Source of the DNA: an uncultured Clostridia bacterium
GTDB lineage: Bacteria > Bacillota > Clostridia > Christensenellales > Aristaeellaceae
NCBI GenBank assembly: GCA_934631985.1
Contig: CAKTYE010000074.1
Coordinates: 1 to 12,189, forward strand
Direction: 5' to 3'
Length of the DNA stretch: 12,189 nt
Under the pieces are notes generated by a model. The model saw nothing but the letters and a program-made list of their open reading frames with translations, ran no database searches and was not told the origin of the DNA. Positions 6,139 to 12,189 of the stretch are shown piece by piece. Each line of letters opens with the position of its first letter. Within the stretch, counting starts at the first letter, position 1. The position numbers and the translations under genes were made by a program.

Positions 6139-7146
6139 ATGCGTAAATGGCTTTGCCTGCTGCTGTGCCTTTTCCCATTCTCCGCATTGGCGGATACGAC
6201 CCTCACGCTGTCCTTTGTGGGGGATTGCGCCCTTGCGGATCAGTATAAATACCGTGGCTCGGCAACCTCCTTTACTACCGTGACGGAGAAGAATGGACTG
6301 GATTACCCCTTCTCAACGGTGGTGGAGCTTTTTGCGCAGGATGACCTGACCATTGCCAACTGCGAGGGGGCGCTGACAGAACGCAAGCTGGGACGGGGTG
6401 CAAAAGCCATGAGCCTGTCTGCGCCGCCGCGCTTTGCACAGGTGTTTGCGCTGGGGGCGGTGGATGTGGTGAACTTGAGCAATAACCATAGCCGGGACTT
6501 TGGCGATCAGGGCTTGCAGGACACCCGGGAGGCGCTGACCGCGTGGGGCATCGCGCACTTTGGCGAAAGCGAAACCGTTATTTTGGAACGGAAGGGAGTG
6601 AAGATCGGCCTGTGCGGGCTGTGCTATCCGCTGACGGATGCGAAAATGCGCCGTTATCAGAAGATGATTGCGGCGCTGCGGACGCAGGGGTGCCAGGTGG
6701 TGATTGCCAGCGCACATGCGGGACGGGAGGATAATCCCATTCCGAACTTGGAGCAGCGAACCTGCTTCCCGAAGTTGCTGGACATGGGGGCGGACATTGT
6801 GTATGGACATGGGGCGCATGTGCTGCATCCTGTTGAGGTGACGGCGCATGGGGTGATCCTTTACAGTCTGGGGAACTTCGTGTTTGGCGCAAACCCGCGG
6901 CCCCGGGATGACGATACGGCGGTCATTCAGGTGCGCGTTCGGGTGCGGGAGGATGGGAGCGCCACGGTGGAGGGGCTGCGGGCGCTGCCCATGAAGGTAC
7001 ATGACCATTCAGACTATCGGCCTTATTTTATAGAAGATGAAGCAGGGAAAAGGCGAGTCTATCAAAAGCTGATTTTCACACGGAAGGGAAAACGGGAATC
7101 GCATTTGCCGGAAACGTTTTCAGAAACCGGCGTGTGGGCATGGTGA
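6139..7146 (+). CDS. CapA-family (PGA_cap) exported metallophosphatase-like protein
   Basis: A 335-residue exported protein of the CapA / poly-gamma-glutamate capsule family, which has a calcineurin-like metallophosphoesterase fold. Residues 1-18 form a signal peptide (cleavage after ALA), so it acts outside the membrane. Visible family motifs are FVGDCAL (G28-D29), NCEGALT (E76), NLSNNHSRDFG (N115-N116-H117), SAHAGRE (H193), GHGAHVLHPVE (H224, H227, H230) and YSLGNFVFG. The His/Asn/Asp set fits a two-metal site. The usual His-Trp-Gly segment reads His-Ala-Gly, a mild departure. There are no capB or capC neighbours, so a capsule role is unsupported; cell-wall or phosphoester chemistry is equally possible. 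The start follows AGGAGGTG, which lies inside a hairpin. The gene ends against a convergent MerR-family gene. Confidence 0.88.
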   Translation: MRKWLCLLLCLFPFSALADTTLTLSFVGDCALADQYKYRGSATSFTTVTEKNGLDYPFSTVVELFAQDDLTIANCEGALTERKLGRGAKAMSLSAPPRFAQVFALGAVDVVNLSNNHSRDFGDQGLQDTREALTAWGIAHFGESETVILERKGVKIGLCGLCYPLTDAKMRRYQKMIAALRTQGCQVVIASAHAGREDNPIPNLEQRTCFPKLLDMGADIVYGHGAHVLHPVEVTAHGVILYSLGNFVFGANPRPRDDDTAVIQVRVRVREDGSATVEGLRALPMKVHDHSDYRPYFIEDEAGKRRVYQKLIFTRKGKRESHLPETFSETGVWAW

Positions 7147-7157
7147 AAGAAAACGCA

Positions 7158-7211
7158 AAAGCAAGAAAGCATCCGCTTGTGATGGACGGATGTTTTCTCG
7201 CTGCTTGCTTT
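7158..7211. terminator. Bidirectional terminator between convergent genes
   Basis: A 10-bp inner stem (7166-7175 with 7187-7196, one G-U) contains CATCCG/CGGATG and ends in TTTTC on the plus strand. The outer arms AAAGCAAG (7158-7165) and CTTGCTTT (7204-7211) can extend it. Read leftward it is followed by CTTTCTTGCTTTTGCGTTTTC-like T-rich sequence. It lies between the 3' ends of the CapA-like and MerR-family genes and can serve both. Confidence 0.65.
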
Positions 7212-7236
7212 GAAGAAGAAGGCGGTACAATAAGAT

Positions 7237-7941
7237 TTACTTTTGACAGTATACGCGAATGGCCTGGGCGACAAAGGCTGCGGTGCCTTCACCGCCCGCT
7301 TTGTCGAAGCTTTGGCGGAAGCGTTCGTCAGCAGTGTACATAGCTCCTAAGCCTGACAGGATTTCTGGGGTGCAGGTGTAGAAATGCGCTGCGATAAACT
7401 GCTGTAACGCATGGAGGGCAGTCTGCACCTCCGGGGCGGCAGGGGACAAGTGCTTCAGCTTCCCCAGCTTTTCAAAGTGCTTCATCAGGTCGGCAGGCTG
7501 GGGGGGCTCATGCTGCTGGTATTCCCGATAGGCGGCGGTGCCGCCCCACTTTGCCTTGACTTCAGCGGCGTACTGTTCCTGTTCGGTCTTGTTAAATGCG
7601 TCAAATTTCATAGGTGCTGCTCCTGTTGCTAAGGTTTTGCGGGCGAGGTCGATGAGTCGCCCTAATTGTGCTTGCCGCAGCTCCAGCAGCCTGATTTGGT
7701 CTGCCAGCGCGGCGGCCTGGTCAAAGGTTGGAGCATCCAGCATACGCTTGATGTCCTTGAGCGGGAAGGCAAGCTCACGAAAAAGCAGAATGGATTGCAG
7801 CCTTGCAAGCGCGTCATCGTCATACAGCCGATACCCTGCTTCAGAGCGTACGGTGGGCGGCAGCAGGCCGATGGCGTCGTAATGATGCAGGGTTCGGACG
7901 CTGACGCCTGCCAGCTTGCTGACCTCATGGATGGTCATCAT
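7237..7941 (-). CDS. MerR-family regulator with TipAS-type effector domain
   Basis: A 234-residue transcriptional activator of the MerR/TipA class. Residues 2-70 are the winged helix-turn-helix, with MTIHEVSKLAGVSVRTLHHYD and the wing segment EAGYRLYDDD. A long dimer helix follows at about 73-110. Residues about 115-232 match the TipAS layout, with EQEQYAAEVKAKWG near the start and the closing MYTADERFRQSFDKAG segment. In known TipA proteins this domain binds thiopeptide antibiotics, but many relatives have unknown ligands. I chose the first of two adjacent ATG codons (7941-7939), nine bases after AAGGAGG; an upstream in-frame ATG lies before that site and is rejected. The gene has the 19-bp promoter spacer expected for MerR autoregulation, is divergent from the decarboxylase operon, and may control it. 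Confidence 0.9.
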   Translation of the reverse strand: MMTIHEVSKLAGVSVRTLHHYDAIGLLPPTVRSEAGYRLYDDDALARLQSILLFRELAFPLKDIKRMLDAPTFDQAAALADQIRLLELRQAQLGRLIDLARKTLATGAAPMKFDAFNKTEQEQYAAEVKAKWGGTAAYREYQQHEPPQPADLMKHFEKLGKLKHLSPAAPEVQTALHALQQFIAAHFYTCTPEILSGLGAMYTADERFRQSFDKAGGEGTAAFVAQAIRVYCQK

Positions 7942-7968
7942 CGGGGATCCCCTCCTTCGCATGCGTTC

Positions 7969-7999
7969 AATATACGCTATGACGCAACGGCAAAGTCAA
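7969..7999 (-). promoter_or_regulatory. MerR-type promoter with 19-bp spacer
   Basis: On the minus strand TTGACT (7999-7994) and TATATT (7974-7969) are separated by 19 bp. Most sigma-A promoters have 17. The long spacer is the hallmark of promoters activated by MerR proteins, which twist the DNA to bring the boxes into register. The short inverted repeat TGAC/GTCA lies between the boxes. Autoregulation is the likely reading. Confidence 0.7.
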
Positions 8000-8073
8000 G
8001 GGGGAATTTTGATGCTTGCAAAGGTTCCTGCAAATATGGCGGGGTGAAATGAGTGGACGCATGACGCGAAGGG

Positions 8074-8103
8074 TTGCAATCAAGTCGAGATTTAGCGTAA
8101 AAT
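8074..8103 (+). promoter_or_regulatory. Promoter of the decarboxylase / HAD-Tmk / mnmA operon
   Basis: TTGCAA (8074-8079), an 18-bp spacer and TAAAAT (8098-8103) lie 29 bases before the decarboxylase start. ATGACGC at 8061-8067, just upstream, repeats ATGACGC at 7979-7985 within the merR promoter spacer, so the same regulator may touch both. Confidence 0.55.
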
Positions 8104-8132
8104 AGGGGCGTGAATTGAAATGAGGTGACGGG

Positions 8133-9488
8133 ATGGAACGTCCTGTTTGGGAAATGCTGGAAAGGAACCGAACGCGGCTGAGCATGCACATGCCGGGGCA
8201 TAAGGGACATGCGCCATTTTGCGCGGCAGACCTATATGCGCTGGACACCACGGAGCTGCCGGGAACGGACGACCTTTATGCGCCGGAGGGCGGGCTGCGT
8301 CGGGCCGAGGAATGCTATGCCCGGGCGGCGGGCAGCGCGGAAGCACTGCTGCTGCATAACGGCTCCACGGCGGGAATTCAAGCCATGCTGATGCTGTATG
8401 CGCGGGCGGGGGAAACGGTGCTGCTGCCGCGCAACGCACACCTGTCGGCAACGAACGCCTGCGTGGTGGGCGATTTACAGCCTGTGTATATGCCGCAGAC
8501 CTTCACGGCGGACGGGTATGGCTATGTGGCAGAGGAGACCATTTTGGCGGCGCTGGCGGCGCATCCGGAGGCAAAATGTCTGCTGGTGACGCGCCCGGAC
8601 TTTTACGGCTGCCTGACCTCCTTAAAGCGCATTGCGGAAAAGGCGCATGCACAGGGCTGCCGATTGGTGGTGGATGAAGCGCATGGGGCGCACTTGCCTT
8701 GGATGACGGGGCTGGAAAGCGCGGGAGCGCTGGGGGCGGACGCATGGGTGCAGTCCTGCCACAAGACGCTGCCCAGCCTGACCGGGACGGCGGTGCTGCA
8801 CCTGCGCAATGGTGCGGATCGGGAGCGGGCCATGACGCTGCTGCGGCTGACGCAGACCTCCTCACCGAGCTTTGTGCTGATGATGTCCATGGATGATGGA
8901 CGAGCATGGATGGAGGCCTATGGACGGGAACGGCTGACGGCGACGGCACAGGCGGCGGATGCGCTGCGGGCGCGGCTGCCGGAGTTGGGGTATGGGGACG
9001 CACATGCGGGCTGGCAGGAGACGGGCATGCAGTTCGACCCGACCCGGCTGGTGATCACAGCGCCGCAGGGTGGAGAAGCGCTGGACACGGCGCTGCGGGT
9101 GCGGGGCATCGATGTGGAGATGCACGACCTGCGGCGGGTGGTGTGCATTCTGACGGCGATGGACGATGCGGAAACGGTGGCGCAGCTGGAAGCGGCCCTG
9201 CAGGATATTCGGTCTGCGGCGGCGGACATTCCCCTTCCGCCTTATCAGCAGCCGCTGCCGCAGCGGGCGATGGCTCCCCGGCAGGCGGTGATGGGCGAAA
9301 CGGCATGGGTGCCGCTGGAACAGGCGGCGGGGCGCGTGGCGGCGGCCTCGGCGGGACTGTATCCACCGGGTATTCCGCTGACAGCGCCCGGAGAAATCTT
9401 TACGGAAGAAACGGCGGCGGCGCTGGCCCAATCCGGGGTGCGCGGGCGCTTTGGTGTGGAAGGAGACTGCGTACTGTGTGTGAAGTGA
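8133..9488 (+). CDS. Orn/Lys/Arg decarboxylase family PLP enzyme
   Basis: A 451-residue pyridoxal-phosphate enzyme of the Orn/Lys/Arg decarboxylase major-domain family (YaaO/SpeA-like), predicted to decarboxylate a basic amino acid to a diamine or agmatine for polyamine synthesis. The family signature HMPGHKG is at residues 19-25. VDEAHGAHLPW carries the cofactor-binding D181 and H184, and SCHKTLPSLTG carries K211, the expected Schiff-base lysine. The C-terminal region (about 370-451) resembles the small domain of short Gram-positive members. It lacks the N-terminal wing of the long Escherichia coli inducible enzymes. The ATG follows GAGGTG at five bases. In Bacillus the relative yaaO sits directly before tmk, and the same pairing is kept here. 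Which amino acid it uses cannot be told. Confidence 0.92.
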   Translation: MERPVWEMLERNRTRLSMHMPGHKGHAPFCAADLYALDTTELPGTDDLYAPEGGLRRAEECYARAAGSAEALLLHNGSTAGIQAMLMLYARAGETVLLPRNAHLSATNACVVGDLQPVYMPQTFTADGYGYVAEETILAALAAHPEAKCLLVTRPDFYGCLTSLKRIAEKAHAQGCRLVVDEAHGAHLPWMTGLESAGALGADAWVQSCHKTLPSLTGTAVLHLRNGADRERAMTLLRLTQTSSPSFVLMMSMDDGRAWMEAYGRERLTATAQAADALRARLPELGYGDAHAGWQETGMQFDPTRLVITAPQGGEALDTALRVRGIDVEMHDLRRVVCILTAMDDAETVAQLEAALQDIRSAAADIPLPPYQQPLPQRAMAPRQAVMGETAWVPLEQAAGRVAAASAGLYPPGIPLTAPGEIFTEETAAALAQSGVRGRFGVEGDCVLCVK

Positions 9489-10759
9489 AGGCGGTATTGT
9501 TTGACCTGGATGGGACGTTGACCCAATCGGAAGAAGGCATTTGGAACTGTGTGCGCCACGCGGCGGCGAAGATGGGCATAGAGGCCCCGGACGAGGGGAC
9601 GCTGCGGAAATTTGTCGGCCCGCCGTTGGTGTATTCCTTTCAGGAATATCTGGGCATGAGTGAGCAGGACGCATGGCAGGCGGTGGCGTTTTATCGGGAG
9701 CGGTACAACAGCATTGGCCTGTTTGAGAACCGGGTGTATCCGGGGGTGCGGCGGCTGCTGACGCGGCTGAAGCGCGCAGGATATTATGTGGCGATCGCAA
9801 CGGGTAAGCCTCAGGAACCTACGGAGCGGATTCTGGCGAAGTTTGGGCTGGACAAGTTCTTTGACAAGGTGGCAGGGACGCGCCCGGAGGACGCCAGCGC
9901 AGGCAAGGCGGGGCTGATCCGCAGAGTGCTGCCGGAGCATTACGACAGTGCAGTGATGGTCGGCGATACGCGCTTTGACATGGAGGGCGCGCACCAGGTG
10001 GGCATCGACTGCATCGGCGTGGGCTATGGCTATGGCGGAGAGGCAGAGCTGCGGGCGGCGAAGTGCGGCGCTTATGCGGCGACGGTGGAGGAGCTGGAGG
10101 AGCTGCTTTGCGCGGGTACGCCGAAGGTTCGGGGGATGTTTTTGAGCATGGAAGGCCCGGACGGCAGCGGCAAGACCACGCAGATGAATCTGCTGGAGGA
10201 CAGGTTGCTTCGTTATGGCTTTGATGTGAAGCGCACCCGGGAGCCGGGGGGCTGTCCCGTGGCGGAGAAAATTCGTCAGCTGGTGCTGGATCCGGCGAAC
10301 CCTGAAATGTGCGATGTGACGGAAGCGCTGCTGTATGCAGCGGCCCGGGCGCAGCATGTGCATGAGGTGATACGTCCCGGCGTGGCGGCGGGAAAGCTGG
10401 TGCTCAGCGACAGGTTTGTGGACTCGTCCGTGGCGTATCAGGGCGGCGGCCGGGAGCTGGGCGTGGCAGAGGTTCAGCAGATCAACGCCCCGGCGGTGGC
10501 GGGCATGATGCCTGACGCGACCGTTTATCTGGACATTGACCATGTGACTGCTATGGAGCGGCGCAGTGCGGCTTCTACGCTGGATCGTCTGGAAATGCAG
10601 GCGGACAGCTTCCACGGACGGGTGGAGGCAGCGTATCGGAAGATGATTGCCGAGGATACGGGACGCTTTCTGACAGTGGATGCGACGAAGTCCCCCGAGG
10701 AAGTGGCAGAGCAGGTCTGGGTAAAGGTCTGGGCGCGGCTGACGGAGGCGGAAGCATGA
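9476..10759 (+). CDS. tmk: HAD phosphatase - thymidylate kinase fusion
   Basis: A 427-residue two-domain protein read in one frame without interruption. Residues 1-215 are a HAD-IA phosphatase: nucleophile motif FDLDGTL (D10, D12), helical cap with FVGPPL, motif II IATGKP (T109), and acid motif MVGDTRFD (D154, D158). The cap resembles the 5'-nucleotidase/phosphoglycolate phosphatase branch. Residues 221-427 are dTMP kinase, making dTDP from dTMP: P-loop GPDGSGKTT (228-236), TREPGG, SDRFVDSSVAYQG, and LID ERRSAASTLDRLE, type II. GTG at 9476 follows AAGGAG by ten bases; GTG at 9485, overlapping the upstream TGA, is the alternative. MFLSMEG at 221 looks like a normal Tmk N-terminus, so internal initiation at 10136 is possible. 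The TGA overlaps the mnmA ATG by four bases. Confidence 0.9.
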   Translation: MCEVKAVLFDLDGTLTQSEEGIWNCVRHAAAKMGIEAPDEGTLRKFVGPPLVYSFQEYLGMSEQDAWQAVAFYRERYNSIGLFENRVYPGVRRLLTRLKRAGYYVAIATGKPQEPTERILAKFGLDKFFDKVAGTRPEDASAGKAGLIRRVLPEHYDSAVMVGDTRFDMEGAHQVGIDCIGVGYGYGGEAELRAAKCGAYAATVEELEELLCAGTPKVRGMFLSMEGPDGSGKTTQMNLLEDRLLRYGFDVKRTREPGGCPVAEKIRQLVLDPANPEMCDVTEALLYAAARAQHVHEVIRPGVAAGKLVLSDRFVDSSVAYQGGGRELGVAEVQQINAPAVAGMMPDATVYLDIDHVTAMERRSAASTLDRLEMQADSFHGRVEAAYRKMIAEDTGRFLTVDATKSPEEVAEQVWVKVWARLTEAEA

Positions 10760-11841
10760 GCGAACGGGTCGTTGTAGGCATGTCGGGCGGCGTGGACTCC
10801 TCAGTATCAGCGCTTTTGCTGAAGGAGCAGGGCTACGACGTGGTGGGCGTGTTCATGAAAAACTGGGAGGAGAAGGACGATGCGGGCGTATGCACGGCGG
10901 AAAGCGACTGGAGCGACGTGCGCGCAGTGTGCGACGACATCGGCATTCCCTATTACAGCGTGAACTTCGCCAGGGAATATTGGGATCGGGTGTTCAGCTA
11001 TTTTTTGAAGGAATATCGGGCGGGACGCACGCCGAACCCGGATGTGCTGTGCAACCGGGAGATCAAGTTTCGGGCGTTTCTGGACTTTGCCATGAAGCTG
11101 GGGGCTTCGCGGATGGCAACGGGACATTTTGTGCGCACCAACGAGGCCGGGGAGCTGCTGAAGGGCGTGGATCCGAATAAGGATCAGAGCTACTTCCTTT
11201 ATATGCTGAAAACCTGGCAGCTGAAAAAGAGCATTTTCCCGGTGGGCGGCATGACGAAGGCCGAGGTGCGGGACTATGCCCGGCGCAAGGGGCTGCCCGT
11301 CAGCGAAAAGAAGGATTCGACGGGCGTATGCTTTATCGGCGAGCGGAATTTCAAGAAGTTTTTGCAGGAATTTCTGCCTGCGCAGCCTGGAGACATGGTG
11401 GCCCCGGACGGCAGGGTGGTGGGTCAGCACGATGGGCTGATGTATTATACACTGGGTCAGCGCCGGGGACTGAGGATTGGCGGCTGCGGCGACGGGCGGA
11501 GCTGGTTTGTCATAGGCAAGGACTTGGAAAGAAATCGGTTGCTGGTGGCGCAGGGGGAGGATCATCCCATGCTGTATGCAACCCGGGCGCTGGGAACGGA
11601 GATCACCTGGATTGGCGAGCCGCCTGCGGCAGAAGGGGAAACGCTGGCGTGTACGGCGAAGTTCCGCTATCGGCAGAGCGACCAGCCGGTGGAGGTATGC
11701 TGGCAGGGTGATGAGATGAAGATCCATGCGCTGGAGCGCCAGCGGGCGATTACGCCGGGGCAAAGCTGCGTGCTGTACCAGGGGGAAAAATGCCTGGGCG
11801 GCTGCATTGAGACGGGCGTGACGGATGCGGGACAATGCTGA
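10756..11841 (+). CDS. mnmA: tRNA-specific 2-thiouridylase MnmA
   Basis: A 361-residue enzyme that puts sulfur on C2 of the wobble uridine (position 34) in tRNA for Lys, Glu and Gln, using ATP and persulfide sulfur from a cysteine desulfurase. The N-terminal PP-loop is GMSGGVDSS (8-16). PNPDVLCN holds the first catalytic cysteine, C99. DSTGVCFIGER holds the second, C192. The central and C-terminal tRNA-binding beta domains follow, with YTLGQRRGL near 233 and the closing RAITPGQSCVLY segment. Length matches the family (about 360-370). ATG overlaps the previous TGA as ATGA, with GGAGG upstream, so translation is probably coupled. No desulfurase gene lies nearby in the window. It is the last gene of its operon, followed by a strong hairpin. 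Confidence 0.97.
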   Translation: MSERVVVGMSGGVDSSVSALLLKEQGYDVVGVFMKNWEEKDDAGVCTAESDWSDVRAVCDDIGIPYYSVNFAREYWDRVFSYFLKEYRAGRTPNPDVLCNREIKFRAFLDFAMKLGASRMATGHFVRTNEAGELLKGVDPNKDQSYFLYMLKTWQLKKSIFPVGGMTKAEVRDYARRKGLPVSEKKDSTGVCFIGERNFKKFLQEFLPAQPGDMVAPDGRVVGQHDGLMYYTLGQRRGLRIGGCGDGRSWFVIGKDLERNRLLVAQGEDHPMLYATRALGTEITWIGEPPAAEGETLACTAKFRYRQSDQPVEVCWQGDEMKIHALERQRAITPGQSCVLYQGEKCLGGCIETGVTDAGQC

Positions 11842-11863
11842 CACGGACAAATAAAGAATAAGA

Positions 11864-11908
11864 CAGAAGCACCGTTCGGATAATTCCGAACGGTGCTTCT
11901 GCTTTATT
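11864..11908 (+). terminator. Strong hairpin terminator after mnmA
   Basis: A perfect 17-bp stem (11864-11880 with 11885-11901) closes a TAAT loop and is followed by CTTTATT. The T run is short, but the stem is very stable. The flanking AATAAAG (11850-11856) can pair with CTTTATT (11902-11908) further out, which gives the structure symmetry and may let it act in both directions. It insulates the mnmA operon from the rRNA promoter downstream. Confidence 0.85.
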
Positions 11909-11968
11909 GAAATATCGTTCGATTATCAAGAAAGAAGCAAAAAAATCCCAAAAAGTTCAAAAAAGGTG

Positions 11969-11997
11969 TTGACAAGAGTGGCTTGGAGTGGTAATAT
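11969..11997 (+). promoter_or_regulatory. rRNA operon promoter
   Basis: A perfect TTGACA (11969-11974), a 17-bp spacer and TAATAT (11992-11997) are preceded by an A-rich stretch (about 11936-11966) that could act as an UP element. Transcription should start near 12004, about 117 bases before mature 16S rRNA. Only one promoter is obvious. Confidence 0.92.
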
Positions 11998-12120
11998 AAA
12001 CAAGCTCCTTCGAGAGCGCCGAACCTTGAAAACGATACAGAGATTAAGAAGAAACGCAAGAAAGAACGACAGTTGATTCTGAGAGTTAGAAACATTACCG
12101 AAAGGTAATGCGGAAGGATT
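11998..12120 (+). other. rRNA leader with boxA-like site and pre-16S hairpin
   Basis: The transcribed leader of the rRNA operon. GAACCTTGAAAACG (12021-12034) resembles the Bacillota boxA antitermination element bound by NusB-NusE. A small GCTC/GAGC hairpin (12004-12017) precedes it. CATTACC (12093-12099) and GGTAATG (12104-12110) close a GAAA tetraloop, a stable hairpin ten bases before mature 16S, probably involved in processing or in guiding early folding. No reading frame is convincing here. Confidence 0.65.

Positions 12121-12189
<69 letters not shown>

Noticed and set aside
7942..7962. Seven-residue N-terminal extension of the MerR-family protein
   Set aside because: This start lies upstream of the clear AAGGAGG site, and MerR proteins begin close to the helix-turn-helix as with the chosen ATG.
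8906..9475. Upstream extension of the HAD-Tmk frame inside the decarboxylase gene
   Set aside because: The extra segment is a Gly/Ala-rich string made by reading GC-rich decarboxylase sequence out of frame. The HAD motif begins right after the ribosome binding site near 9460.
9245..10615. Long minus-strand open frame opposite the HAD-Tmk gene, and a similar one opposite mnmA (10807-11850)
   Set aside because: Both are codon-aligned shadows of well-supported genes and give His/Arg/Gln-rich products without motifs.
11909..11968. A second rRNA promoter upstream of 11969
   Set aside because: TTGAAA at 11907-11913 has no acceptable -10 box at 16-18 bp, so only the 11969-11997 promoter is supported.

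Overview
The window looks like the chromosome of a Gram-positive, moderately GC-rich member of the Bacillota, most likely of class Clostridia. The signs are strong AGGAGG-type ribosome binding sites, consensus sigma-A promoters, a tRNA-Asn gene with no encoded CCA, a 16S rRNA 5' end of clostridial type, and a lysine/ornithine/arginine decarboxylase gene next to thymidylate kinase, as in Bacillus and relatives. The genus cannot be named from what is visible. No prophage, insertion sequence, transposase or CRISPR array was found.

Layout, left to right. (1) tRNA-Asn with its own terminator (3-120), then a non-coding stretch holding a long imperfect hairpin (209-261). (2) A divergent regulator/transporter module: a TetR-family repressor on the minus strand (310-906) faces a plus-strand operon of an MMPL/RND-type 12-helix transporter (1107-3173) and a secreted protein with Leu-x-x-Gly heptads (3195-5012). 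The two promoters share their -10 region and palindromes lie across them. (3) A stand-alone gene of lower GC for an aspartic-protease-like protein with two complete DTG half-domains in one chain (5177-5947). (4) A secreted CapA-type protein (6139-7146) whose ribosome binding site forms one arm of a terminator-like hairpin. (5) A convergent minus-strand MerR/TipAS regulator (7237-7941) with the 19-bp promoter spacer typical of MerR control. (6) A tightly overlapping plus-strand operon (8133-11841): PLP-dependent decarboxylase, a HAD phosphatase fused in frame to thymidylate kinase, and the tRNA thiolase MnmA. (7) A strong hairpin, then a consensus rRNA promoter, leader and the first 69 bases of 16S rRNA, cut by the window edge.

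How the parts may work together. The TetR repressor probably controls itself and the transporter operon, and the secreted heptad protein is probably the transporter's extracytoplasmic partner. The decarboxylase, HAD-Tmk and MnmA genes overlap and should be co-transcribed; the decarboxylase-tmk neighbourhood is an old Bacillota arrangement, while the HAD-Tmk fusion and the MnmA partner are less familiar. The points most worth following are the HAD-Tmk fusion, the single-chain two-DTG protein, the hairpin that hides the CapA ribosome binding site, and the overlapping divergent promoters. No clearly new multi-gene defence or mobile system was seen.
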